Shown here piece by piece: positions 1 to 5,318 of a stretch of DNA of 5,318 nucleotides (position 1 is the first letter of the stretch; each line of letters begins with the position of its first letter). Below the pieces are notes generated by a model. It did no database searches and was not told the origin of the DNA. It was given only the letters and a program-made list of their open reading frames with translations. The DNA comes from Acidobacteriaceae bacterium (GTDB lineage: Bacteria > Acidobacteriota > Terriglobia > Terriglobales > SbA1), in the NCBI GenBank assembly GCA_003156615.1, contig PMHI01000596.1, forward strand, positions 1-5,318. The letters run 5' to 3'. A program made the translations under genes and the position numbers.

Positions 1-47
1 CCGACCCGATGGCGCGGGCGGCAGCTCCACCGGAAGCTAGCAGCTAG
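1..47 (+). other. possible 3' end of an upstream gene (undecided frame)
   Basis: Two forward frames are open from the left edge and close just before the first complete gene: one stops at TAG 38-40, the other at TAG 45-47. Either could be the last dozen codons of a preceding gene in the same operon, but the pieces are too short and too low in complexity (Gly/Ser-rich or Ala/Pro-rich) to identify. An 11-base inverted repeat (CTAGC-A-GCTAG, 37-47) overlaps both stops; it is too short to call a terminator. It is equally possible that this is plain intergenic sequence. Confidence 0.2.
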
Positions 48-57
48 GGCTTTTCCT

Positions 58-61
58 GAGG
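58..61 (+). promoter_or_regulatory. ribosome-binding site of the first glycosyltransferase gene
   Basis: GAGG lies nine bases before the ATG at 71, a normal Shine-Dalgarno spacing. It supports that ATG as the start, and the protein begins directly with the first beta strand of the GT-A fold, so nothing appears to be missing upstream. Confidence 0.6.
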
Positions 62-70
62 CAAAGAACC

Positions 71-1057
71 ATGAAGCTATCGATTGTGATCATTTGCTGG
101 AATGACTGGAAAGTCATTGAGAATTGCCTGCGCTCGATCTTCGAGGGCACGCACAAGATTGAATACGATGTAATTGTGTCGGATAACGGATCGACGGACG
201 GGTCGGTGGAGAAGATACGCGCGCAGTTTCCTGCCGTTCGGGTGGTGGAGAATCGTGCCAACCTGGGCTTCGCCAGAGGGAATAACGCTGGCATTCGCGA
301 AGCCGAAGGGGAATATGTCCTGATCTTGAATCCGGACACGATTATTCACGACGGCTCGCTGGATCATTGGGTTGAGTTGGCCGATCGGCATCCCGAGGCT
401 GGCGCTTTTGGGTGCCGGGTGCACAATCCGAACGGGACCTACCAACGGTCGGCGCGGCCGTTTCCGACCATCTCGCGTTATCTTGTGTCGGCGCTGGGCC
501 TGCGATTTCTGGGCCGACTGAAGCGTCCGGTATTGTCGGACGAGTACGAAGGTTGGGAAGGGGACACGGAGCGAGAGGTGGACTGGCAATCGGGCTGTTG
601 TGTCATGCTGCGCGGCGACCTGCTCAAGAAGTTGGGCGGGTTTGATGGGCAGTTCTTCTATCAGTTTGAGGAAGTGGATTTGTGCCGGCGGGTGTGGGGG
701 GCAGGCTTTCGCATACGTTTTACGCCCGAAGTCTCCATTACCCACCTGGGCGGTCAATCGGTGGGCCGGTTTCCGTTACGGTTCGCGATCGAGGTTTGCC
801 GTAACGGGTATCGTTATTTCTACAAGCATTATGGCCGCAAGGGCGCACAACAATACCGCCGTGTGGTGTTGACGAAGTTCCGTCTCCGACAGGTCGGTTA
901 CGGACTAGCGAATCTGCTCCGGCCCAACGATGCGGCCAAGGGCCGCCTGGAAATGTACCGGGCCGCGGTGCTTTGGAACCGGCAACTGGATCCGATACAG
1001 TTCGTCGAACATGGGATCGAGCAGCCAGTGGAGCAGGTCCCGGTACAAACTACCTGA
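71..1057 (+). CDS. family 2 glycosyltransferase, rhamnosyltransferase (WbbL/RfbF)-like
   Basis: A 328-residue cytoplasmic GT-A enzyme expected to transfer a sugar from a nucleotide donor to a lipid-linked or other glycan acceptor. Visible motifs in order: first strand LSIVIICWN (3-11); donor-binding VSDNGSTDGS (36-45); NLGFARGNNAGI (64-75), typical of the WbbL-like branch; LILNPDT (84-90), which carries the metal-binding Asp in place of a full DXD; VDWQSGCCVMLR (170-181); and GGFDGQFFYQFEEVDLCRR (189-207), holding the probable catalytic acidic residues (Glu200, Glu201, Asp203), followed by ITHLGGQS (223-230). The tail after about residue 305 is Gln/Pro-rich and looks disordered. There is no signal peptide or clear membrane segment. 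Length is usual for the family. It opens the visible run of glycan genes. The GT2 assignment is firm; rhamnose as donor is only an analogy with WbbL/RfbF, since donor specificity cannot be read from these motifs. Confidence 0.93.
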   Translation: MKLSIVIICWNDWKVIENCLRSIFEGTHKIEYDVIVSDNGSTDGSVEKIRAQFPAVRVVENRANLGFARGNNAGIREAEGEYVLILNPDTIIHDGSLDHWVELADRHPEAGAFGCRVHNPNGTYQRSARPFPTISRYLVSALGLRFLGRLKRPVLSDEYEGWEGDTEREVDWQSGCCVMLRGDLLKKLGGFDGQFFYQFEEVDLCRRVWGAGFRIRFTPEVSITHLGGQSVGRFPLRFAIEVCRNGYRYFYKHYGRKGAQQYRRVVLTKFRLRQVGYGLANLLRPNDAAKGRLEMYRAAVLWNRQLDPIQFVEHGIEQPVEQVPVQTT

Positions 1058-1091
1058 ACGGAATGCACTTTGGTCTCTCCCCCGTTCCGTT
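1057..1091 (+). promoter_or_regulatory. intergenic inverted repeat between glycosyltransferase and epimerase genes
   Basis: AACGGAATG at 1057-1065 can pair with CGTTCCGTT at 1083-1091: nine pairs including one G-U, around a 17-base loop. The 5' arm begins on the last base of the upstream stop codon, and the 3' arm runs into a short T stretch (1090-1093) and then directly into the Shine-Dalgarno of the next gene. It resembles a weak terminator or an mRNA stability/translation-control hairpin. The modest GC content of the stem and the large loop make strong termination unlikely. The pairing is seen in the sequence; the function is a guess. Confidence 0.35.
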
Positions 1092-1094
1092 TTC

Positions 1095-1101
1095 TAAGGA
1101 G
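1095..1101 (+). promoter_or_regulatory. strong ribosome-binding site that fixes the epimerase start
   Basis: TAAGGAG sits ten bases before the ATG at 1112. An upstream in-frame GTG at 1070 would add 14 residues ahead of the Rossmann first strand and lacks a comparable site, so 1112 is preferred. This is the best match to the anti-Shine-Dalgarno in the window. Confidence 0.8.
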
Positions 1102-1111
1102 AAAATCACAT

Positions 1112-2131
1112 ATGAAAAATATACCGACATCATTGGTAACAGGCGGCGCCGGCTTTATGGGGTCGCACGTCGCCGCGCACTTGCTGGCACAGGGGCAGGA
1201 GGTGGTGGTTCTCGATGACTTAAGCGGCGGCTTTCGGGAAAATGTTCCGGGAGGGGCCAGCTTCGTCGAGGGATCGATCATGGATCACGAGTTGATCAAC
1301 CGTCTTTTCGACCGGCATTCCTTTGACTACGTTTACCATCTGGCGGCCTATGCTGCCGAGGGATTGAGCCATTTCATCAAGCGATTCAATTACAACAACA
1401 ATCTGGTGGGGTCGGTGAATCTGATTAATGCCGCCATCAATCACAATGTGAAGTGCTTCGTGTTCACGTCGTCGATTGCGGTCTACGGAGCGGGCCAGAG
1501 TCCGATGTCGGAAGACATGATTCCGGTGCCTGAGGATTCCTACGGGATTTCGAAACTTGCGGTGGAACAGGAGCTGCGCGTGAGCCACGAGATGTTCGGT
1601 CTCGATTACGTAGTATTCCGCCCGCACAATGTCTACGGGGAGCGCCAGAACATTGGCGACCGGTACCGCAACGTGGTTGGAATCTTCATGAATCAGCTGC
1701 TGCGCGGAGAGCCCATGACTATTTTTGGCGACGGGACGCAGCAACGCGCCTTCACGCACATTAACGACGTGGCGCCGATCATTGCCGCGTCCGTCGATTC
1801 CCCAGCGGCGCGGAATCAGATCTTCAACGTCGGAGCTGATGTGCCTCATACGGTGAACGAACTGGCTAAAGTGGTCGCCCAGGCCATGGGGGCGGCTTGC
1901 AAGGTCAACCACCTGGACCCTCGGAATGAAGTCAAAAACGCGTTTTCTGACCACTCCAAGGCGGAACGAGTCTTCGGCAAGCGTACCAAGACGTCTCTGC
2001 CGGAAGGCGTGGGTGCCATGGCCGCATGGGTTCGCGAGCACGGCGCGCGAGAAAGCTGCATTTTCGAAGACATCGAAGTTGCGAAAAACATGCCGCCGAG
2101 TTGGGCCAAGGTGTTGTCGGTAAAAGCCTAA
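1112..2131 (+). CDS. NAD-dependent epimerase/dehydratase (extended SDR), UDP-glucose 4-epimerase-like
   Basis: A 339-residue cytoplasmic enzyme of the extended short-chain dehydrogenase family, which converts nucleotide sugars by NAD-linked oxidation and reduction. The N-terminal nucleotide-binding motif TGGAGFMGSH is at 10-19, with acidic residues Asp35/Asp36 at the end of the second strand for the NAD ribose. HLAAYAA (76-82), the TSS of the active site (119-121) and the catalytic YGISK (Tyr144, Lys148) follow. FRPHNVYGERQN (169-180) and FGDGTQQRAFTHINDV (205-220) are the usual substrate-side motifs. The loop after HLAA (YAAEGLSHFIKRFNYNNN, 80-97) differs from that of classical GalE, so the substrate may not be UDP-glucose. 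The C-terminal tail (about 311-339, including EDIEVAKNMPPSW) extends past the usual end. Its position between two glycosyltransferase genes suggests it makes the donor for one of them. The family is certain; the exact reaction is not. Confidence 0.93.
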   Translation: MKNIPTSLVTGGAGFMGSHVAAHLLAQGQEVVVLDDLSGGFRENVPGGASFVEGSIMDHELINRLFDRHSFDYVYHLAAYAAEGLSHFIKRFNYNNNLVGSVNLINAAINHNVKCFVFTSSIAVYGAGQSPMSEDMIPVPEDSYGISKLAVEQELRVSHEMFGLDYVVFRPHNVYGERQNIGDRYRNVVGIFMNQLLRGEPMTIFGDGTQQRAFTHINDVAPIIAASVDSPAARNQIFNVGADVPHTVNELAKVVAQAMGAACKVNHLDPRNEVKNAFSDHSKAERVFGKRTKTSLPEGVGAMAAWVREHGARESCIFEDIEVAKNMPPSWAKVLSVKA

Positions 2132-2162
2132 CCCGCGACCGATCATAGGGCGTACTTACAGC

Positions 2163-3038
2163 ATGAAGACCGAAAACACGAGATACGTGGTCATCACTCC
2201 GGTGCGGGATGAGGAGGAGCACCTCCAATCCACCATCGAGAGCATGATTCGCCAAACCGTCCTGCCGACCGAATGGGTGATCGTGGACGATGGCTCGAAA
2301 GATGGCACCGGCAAGATCATCGACGAGTATGCCAGCCGTTACTCATGGATTAAGGCCATACACCGCACGGACCGAGGTTTTCGCAAGGCGGGGGGCGGGG
2401 TGGTAGATGCCTTCAACGATGGATATCGGGCGTTGGCTTCGAGCGATTGGGATTTCATGACCAAATTCGACGGCGACCTGACGTTTGAGCCTGATTATTT
2501 TGCCAAGTGCTTCGACGAGTTTTACCGGGATGACAGACTGGGCGTGGGCGGTGGAGTCATCTGCTACGTGGACGGGGATAAAAAGCGATTTGAGGAAGCA
2601 CCCGCGTTTCACGTGAGGGGCGCCACCAAAATCTATCGGAAGGCGTGCTGGGATGGCATTGGTGGATTTCTGCCAGCCCCCGGTTGGGACACGATGGATG
2701 AGGTGAAAGCCAACAGTCTGGGATGGTCGACACGGAGCTTTCCCCACCTGCATCTGGTGCATCACCGAGACACTGGATCAGCGGATGGACTTTGGCCCAC
2801 TTTGGTCAAATACGGCCGGGCGAATTATATCTGTGGCTATCACCCGTTGTTTATGCTGAGCAAGTGCATCGTACGTTTGGTTCGGAAGCCGTACATTATC
2901 GGTTCCATCGGCCTGATGTACGGATTTGTTTCTGGATATCTCACCCACGTCCCACAAGTCGATGACCGCGCCGCAATCGCTTATCTTCGAGGACAGCAAA
3001 TTGGGCGTCTCATCGGCAGAGAAAGTATCTGGAGATAG
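2163..3038 (+). CDS. family 2 glycosyltransferase (GT-A), second type
   Basis: A 291-residue GT-A glycosyltransferase clearly different from the first. Motifs in order: YVVITPVRDEEEHL (8-21); donor-binding WVIVDDGSKDGT (38-49); HRTDRGFRKAGGGVVDAFN (67-85); the metal-binding motif KFDGDLTFEPDYF (101-113, Asp103 and Asp105 as the DXD pair); the acceptor-side GWDTMDEVKANSLGW (174-188) with probable catalytic acids Asp179/Glu180; and LVHHRDTGS (198-206). A hydrophobic stretch at about 243-260 could lie on the membrane surface but is too polar and broken for a confident transmembrane call. The C-terminus ends in a basic Arg-rich segment. The ATG at 2163 has only a weak AGGG (2147-2150, twelve bases away), so translation may depend partly on coupling to the upstream gene 31 bases earlier. 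Likely role: adding one sugar to the same glycan. Donor and linkage are unknown. Confidence 0.92.
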   Translation: MKTENTRYVVITPVRDEEEHLQSTIESMIRQTVLPTEWVIVDDGSKDGTGKIIDEYASRYSWIKAIHRTDRGFRKAGGGVVDAFNDGYRALASSDWDFMTKFDGDLTFEPDYFAKCFDEFYRDDRLGVGGGVICYVDGDKKRFEEAPAFHVRGATKIYRKACWDGIGGFLPAPGWDTMDEVKANSLGWSTRSFPHLHLVHHRDTGSADGLWPTLVKYGRANYICGYHPLFMLSKCIVRLVRKPYIIGSIGLMYGFVSGYLTHVPQVDDRAAIAYLRGQQIGRLIGRESIWR

Positions 3039-3135
3039 CCAAGCCACAGCGCCAGCAATTGCTAAGTCGCAAACCTTCGGCAACTCGCAAAGCTTCGGGA
3101 ACCCTGCCGAGAGTTAGCGCAAATCAAGAGAGAAT
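3039..3135 (+). other. 97-base spacer before the methyltransferase gene
   Basis: This is the longest gap in the window. Besides the tandem duplication described separately, it holds a 10-base palindrome (AGCAATTGCT, 3054-3063) and a purine-rich stretch AAGAGAGA (3126-3133) that may serve as a poorly spaced ribosome-binding site for the ATG at 3136. I see no convincing promoter or terminator. Confidence 0.5.
3067..3102 (+). repeat. 18-base imperfect tandem duplication
   Basis: Two adjacent 18-base units, TCGCAAACCTTCGGCAAC (3067-3084) and TCGCAAAGCTTCGGGAAC (3085-3102), match at 16 of 18 positions. Both differences are C to G changes. The unit is a multiple of three, and in one forward frame it reads as SQTFGN-SQSFGN, but that frame has no good start of its own. 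The duplication lies in the spacer between the second glycosyltransferase and the methyltransferase. It may be a slippage product; no third copy is seen. Confidence 0.8.
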
Positions 3136-3894
3136 ATGACAGATACCGCAATGACAACGGCAACGAAAATCGAGCAGGTGAAATCCCTGTTCGACGTCAC
3201 TGACAAGTACCTTTGCCCGAGGCAATACGACATCCAGATCCGGGTGGAGACCGTCCAGCAATTCACGGAACATTTGACGGTCGACCGGGTCTTGGATATC
3301 GGGTGTGGGGATGGCTCGCTTTCCGTGCCTCTGCTACCGCGTTCGAAGCATCTGACGCTACTCGACGTTTCGAGCAAGATGCTGGATCTTGCGCGCAAGA
3401 AAATACCGGCGGAGCGGTGCGGTGACGTTGAGCTGATCAATGGGGGTTTTATCGGCTCTGATCTCCGCCCGCGATCTTTTGATCTTATTTTGTGCGTTGG
3501 CGTTCTGGCCCACGTCGATGATCCAGCTGCCGTCATTGCCGAAGTAGCCCGGCTGGCCAAACCGGGAGCTTCGATCATTCTTGAGTTTACCGACAGCTTT
3601 CATTTCTGGGGGATTCCTGTCGTCCTATACCAAAAGCTGCTCAAGCTGGTGAGGCCAGAACCATACGCCTTGAACCGGCTCAGGCGGCGACAAATTCTCG
3701 GGATGTGCCAGGATAACCAACTTGGGATATCGCGGCTGTATCGGTATGGGTTGCCGCCTCTGGGAACGTCGAAGTTTGCCAATCAAGCCGAGATGTACAA
3801 GATCACCCGATATTTGTTCGGTCCGTCCCCGGACCGGAACCACAATGCCTGGATGGGGAACCAGTTCATTTATCGTCTCCAGACCGCTTTGTAG
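3136..3894 (+). CDS. class I SAM-dependent methyltransferase
   Basis: A 252-residue soluble methyltransferase with a seven-strand Rossmann-like core. Motif I, the SAM-binding glycine-rich loop, is VLDIGCGDGS (52-61). LTLLDVSSKMLDLA (73-86) carries the acidic residue (Asp77) that contacts the SAM ribose. FDLILCVGVLAHVDDP (115-130) is the motif around strand four, and LAKPGASIILEF (140-151) is the LKPGG-like strand-five motif. The remaining 100 residues (about 152-252) form a family-specific C-terminal region rich in basic and aromatic residues, likely shaping the substrate pocket. The first ATG is chosen; an in-frame ATG five codons later is possible. Position among sugar genes suggests methylation of a sugar hydroxyl, amino or carboxyl group, but the substrate cannot be read from sequence. 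A role on a carrier-bound three-carbon unit with the downstream FkbH-type protein is an alternative. Confidence 0.9.
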   Translation: MTDTAMTTATKIEQVKSLFDVTDKYLCPRQYDIQIRVETVQQFTEHLTVDRVLDIGCGDGSLSVPLLPRSKHLTLLDVSSKMLDLARKKIPAERCGDVELINGGFIGSDLRPRSFDLILCVGVLAHVDDPAAVIAEVARLAKPGASIILEFTDSFHFWGIPVVLYQKLLKLVRPEPYALNRLRRRQILGMCQDNQLGISRLYRYGLPPLGTSKFANQAEMYKITRYLFGPSPDRNHNAWMGNQFIYRLQTAL

Positions 3895-3916
3895 GAACCC
3901 CAGCCATGGGCACGAG

Positions 3917-3943
3917 GACCGGTGCAGGCTCTAGCATCCGGTC
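3917..3943 (+). promoter_or_regulatory. GC-rich inverted repeat upstream of the FkbH-type gene
   Basis: GACCGG (3917-3922) pairs perfectly with CCGGTC (3938-3943). The stem continues inward with TGC (3923-3925) and GCA (3934-3936) past one bulged T, leaving an 8-base loop. No T tract follows, so it does not look like an intrinsic terminator. It stands between the methyltransferase stop and the next ribosome-binding site, where it could affect mRNA stability or relative expression. The pairing is seen; the role is inferred. Confidence 0.35.
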
Positions 3944-3955
3944 GAGTATGTCCTT

Positions 3956-3959
3956 GGAG
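3956..3959 (+). promoter_or_regulatory. ribosome-binding site that decides the FkbH-type start
   Basis: GGAG lies seven bases before the ATG at 3967. The reading frame is open further upstream, back to the methyltransferase stop, with a possible GTG at 3922, but no in-frame ATG occurs there. The spacing favours 3967. Confidence 0.7.
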
Positions 3960-3966
3960 TTCATCG

Positions 3967-5318
3967 ATGTACGAAACCGAGGCAAATCACAAAGTCGAGA
4001 CCGGCAGCCAGATTCCGCCGGAGATCGTTTCCGCCCTGGCGGAGTTGAAAGGGAGGGTTCTGGCGCGAACGGTTCTACCCTGGAGCGAACACTGCACGGA
4101 GTGCGTTTGGCCGACCTGTTACACGACTTGTGATCTGTACAGTCCGCGGGAAGATGGCAGATGCCGGCGATTTGCCGACGGCATGGTCAGAGTAGAGTGC
4201 CCGGAGGCGGTCAATTCCTATCTGCTGAAGATCCGGTTCAAGCGCTGGGGGAAACTATGGACGCCCGGAAATGTGCGTTTACACACCAGCGAAGAGGCGG
4301 AACGACGGGAACGAAGGGATTACAGCATTGGGACGGTGTTGTACCAGTTACCTTTGCCTTCGGGCATAAAGAGCGCAGTGACGGGCAAACGGTACAGTTT
4401 TAAGAAGAGAGTGGCGAACCGGCCAGCCGACGGTCAGGATCGAGCAACGTCTTTCCTGCTGGAGTGTTATAACCCGCAGTCCTACAACATTCGACTTTCC
4501 CTCACCATGAGGGCTCTCAATGAAGAGGTGAGAATACCTTTTCAGAAGCTGATCAATGTCACGCCAGGATTCCACCGAGTCCGCGTGCCCATGGATGAGA
4601 TTCGAAAAGTCTTTGACGTCCGAGCTCCCTTCACCATCGATGTAATCCCCAATGACGTGGAGGACGGCACTACGCTCTATTTTGGCCTGATGGAGTTCGT
4701 TCAGGAGGTGGAGCAGGCAGCCGAGCGGACCAAGAAGATCAAATGCGTGGTATGGGATCTGGATCATACGATGTGGGACGGGGTTTTGATCGAAGATGGC
4801 TCTGACAAACTGGAGCTGAAGCCTCAGATCGCTGAGGTCATTCAAGCCTTGGACGACCGCGGAATCCTGCACTCTATTGCCAGCAAGAACAACCGCGATG
4901 AAGCGATGAAGGTTCTTAAGCAGTTCCACCTGGAGGAATACTTTCTTTGCCCGCAGATTTCGTGGCAGCCGAAGAGCGAAAGCATTCGAGCCATCGCTCA
5001 ACAACTCAACATTGGGATTGATTCTCTGCTGTTTGTGGACGATTCGCAGTTTGAATTGGAACAGGTGAAGGCTGCCTGCCCTGGGATTCGCGTTCTGGAT
5101 GCGGGCCAATATCGGGCTATACCCGGCATGGAGGAGTGCCAGGTCACGGTAACCGCTGAAAGCAAGGAACGCAGGAAGATGTATCAAGTCGAAGCGAAGC
5201 GGCAGGATGTGGCCGCAGAATTCAGTAATGATTACTTCGCCTTCTTGCGTGATTGCCAAATCCAGCTGTCGATTCGACCCATGACGGAAGAAAATATCGA
5301 GCGAGTGCACGAATTGAC
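3967..5318 (+). CDS. FkbH-like HAD-IIIC family protein with Cys-rich N-terminus (3' end outside window)
   Basis: An open frame of 450 codons with no stop before the right edge. Residues 42-69 hold Cys43, Cys46, Cys51, Cys55 and Cys66 (C-X2-C-X4-C-X3-C-X10-C), a likely metal or Fe-S site. About 75-245 is a beta-rich region resembling a jelly-roll/carbohydrate-binding-like fold. The HAD domain starts near 257: DLDHTMWDG (264-272; Asp264 nucleophile, Asp266 acid/base), ASKNN (305-309, Ser306), Lys336 in SWQPKS, and FVDDSQFE (356-363, Asp358/Asp359). All four HAD motifs are intact. GVLIEDG and LNIGIDSLLFVDD are hallmarks of the FkbH group. From about 437 (RPMTEENIERVHEL) the GNAT-like C-terminal domain of FkbH begins and is cut off. 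Known FkbH proteins dephosphorylate 1,3-bisphosphoglycerate and load glycerate onto an acyl carrier protein. Whether this long version does so is inference; another acyl or phosphosugar substrate is possible. Confidence 0.88.
   Translation, partial: MYETEANHKVETGSQIPPEIVSALAELKGRVLARTVLPWSEHCTECVWPTCYTTCDLYSPREDGRCRRFADGMVRVECPEAVNSYLLKIRFKRWGKLWTPGNVRLHTSEEAERRERRDYSIGTVLYQLPLPSGIKSAVTGKRYSFKKRVANRPADGQDRATSFLLECYNPQSYNIRLSLTMRALNEEVRIPFQKLINVTPGFHRVRVPMDEIRKVFDVRAPFTIDVIPNDVEDGTTLYFGLMEFVQEVEQAAERTKKIKCVVWDLDHTMWDGVLIEDGSDKLELKPQIAEVIQALDDRGILHSIASKNNRDEAMKVLKQFHLEEYFLCPQISWQPKSESIRAIAQQLNIGIDSLLFVDDSQFELEQVKAACPGIRVLDAGQYRAIPGMEECQVTVTAESKERRKMYQVEAKRQDVAAEFSNDYFAFLRDCQIQLSIRPMTEENIERVHEL

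Noticed and set aside
77..757. A 226-codon open frame on the - strand
   Set aside because: It is antisense to the first glycosyltransferase, which has all expected GT2 motifs; no ribosome-binding site or motif supports the antisense frame.
1220..2146. A 308-codon open frame on the - strand
   Set aside because: It is antisense to the epimerase gene, with a His/Arg/Val-rich composition typical of a complementary shadow and no domain signature.
2132..2162. Possible promoter or hairpin between the epimerase and the second glycosyltransferase
   Set aside because: The spacer is 31 bases with only a broken GCCTA/TAGGGC match and no -35/-10-like pair; co-transcription is simpler.
3093..3113. Possible terminator hairpin around CTTCGG...CCGAGAG in the spacer
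   Set aside because: Only about four contiguous pairs form and no T tract follows.
2926..3117. Small 63-codon + strand frame from a TTG, overlapping the end of the second glycosyltransferase gene
   Set aside because: There is no convincing ribosome-binding site, the start is weak, most of it overlaps a real gene in another frame, and it has no recognisable domain. Only its tandem repeat is kept, as a repeat feature.
3906..4133. 75-codon + strand frame at the start of the FkbH-type gene
   Set aside because: It overlaps the better-supported gene at 3967 in a different frame and lacks motifs. The long frame carries the Cys motif and the HAD domain.
4348..5310. A 320-codon open frame on the - strand
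   Set aside because: It lies entirely antisense to the FkbH-type gene, whose HAD motifs are all intact. The antisense translation has no recognisable motif and looks like a codon-bias shadow.

Overview
The window is a compact stretch of bacterial surface-glycan or secondary-metabolite sugar biosynthesis. Five genes lie head to tail on the + strand: a family 2 glycosyltransferase (71-1057), an NAD-dependent sugar epimerase/dehydratase (1112-2131), a second, unrelated-looking family 2 glycosyltransferase (2163-3038), a class I SAM-dependent methyltransferase (3136-3894), and the 5' part of an FkbH-type HAD-superfamily protein (3967 to the right edge, still open). Short spacers (about 30-100 bases), a common strand and a shared theme suggest one operon. 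By eye the GC content is moderate to moderately high. The genes have bacterial start sites and Shine-Dalgarno sequences. I cannot name the organism; an environmental Gram-negative-type bacterium is the safest statement, and the phylum is not determinable from what I see.

Region by region: bases 1-70 hold a leader with a GAGG ribosome-binding site and possibly the last codons of an upstream gene. The 1058-1111 spacer contains an inverted repeat followed by a strong TAAGGAG site that fixes the epimerase start. The 2132-2162 spacer is featureless. The 3039-3135 spacer carries an 18-base imperfect tandem duplication. The 3895-3966 spacer holds a GC-rich inverted repeat just ahead of a good GGAG site for the FkbH-type gene. 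No RNA genes, mobile elements, CRISPR arrays or prophage genes are visible.

Working together (inference): the epimerase would supply a modified nucleotide sugar, the two glycosyltransferases would add sugars to a growing lipid-linked glycan or aglycone, and the methyltransferase and FkbH-type protein would decorate it. Known FkbH-family proteins load a three-carbon glyceryl unit from 1,3-bisphosphoglycerate onto a carrier protein. The most interesting object is this last gene. It has an intact HAD active site, but before it come a five-cysteine N-terminal motif (C-X2-C-X4-C-X3-C-X10-C) and a predicted beta-rich domain, neither of which belongs to the classical FkbH architecture.
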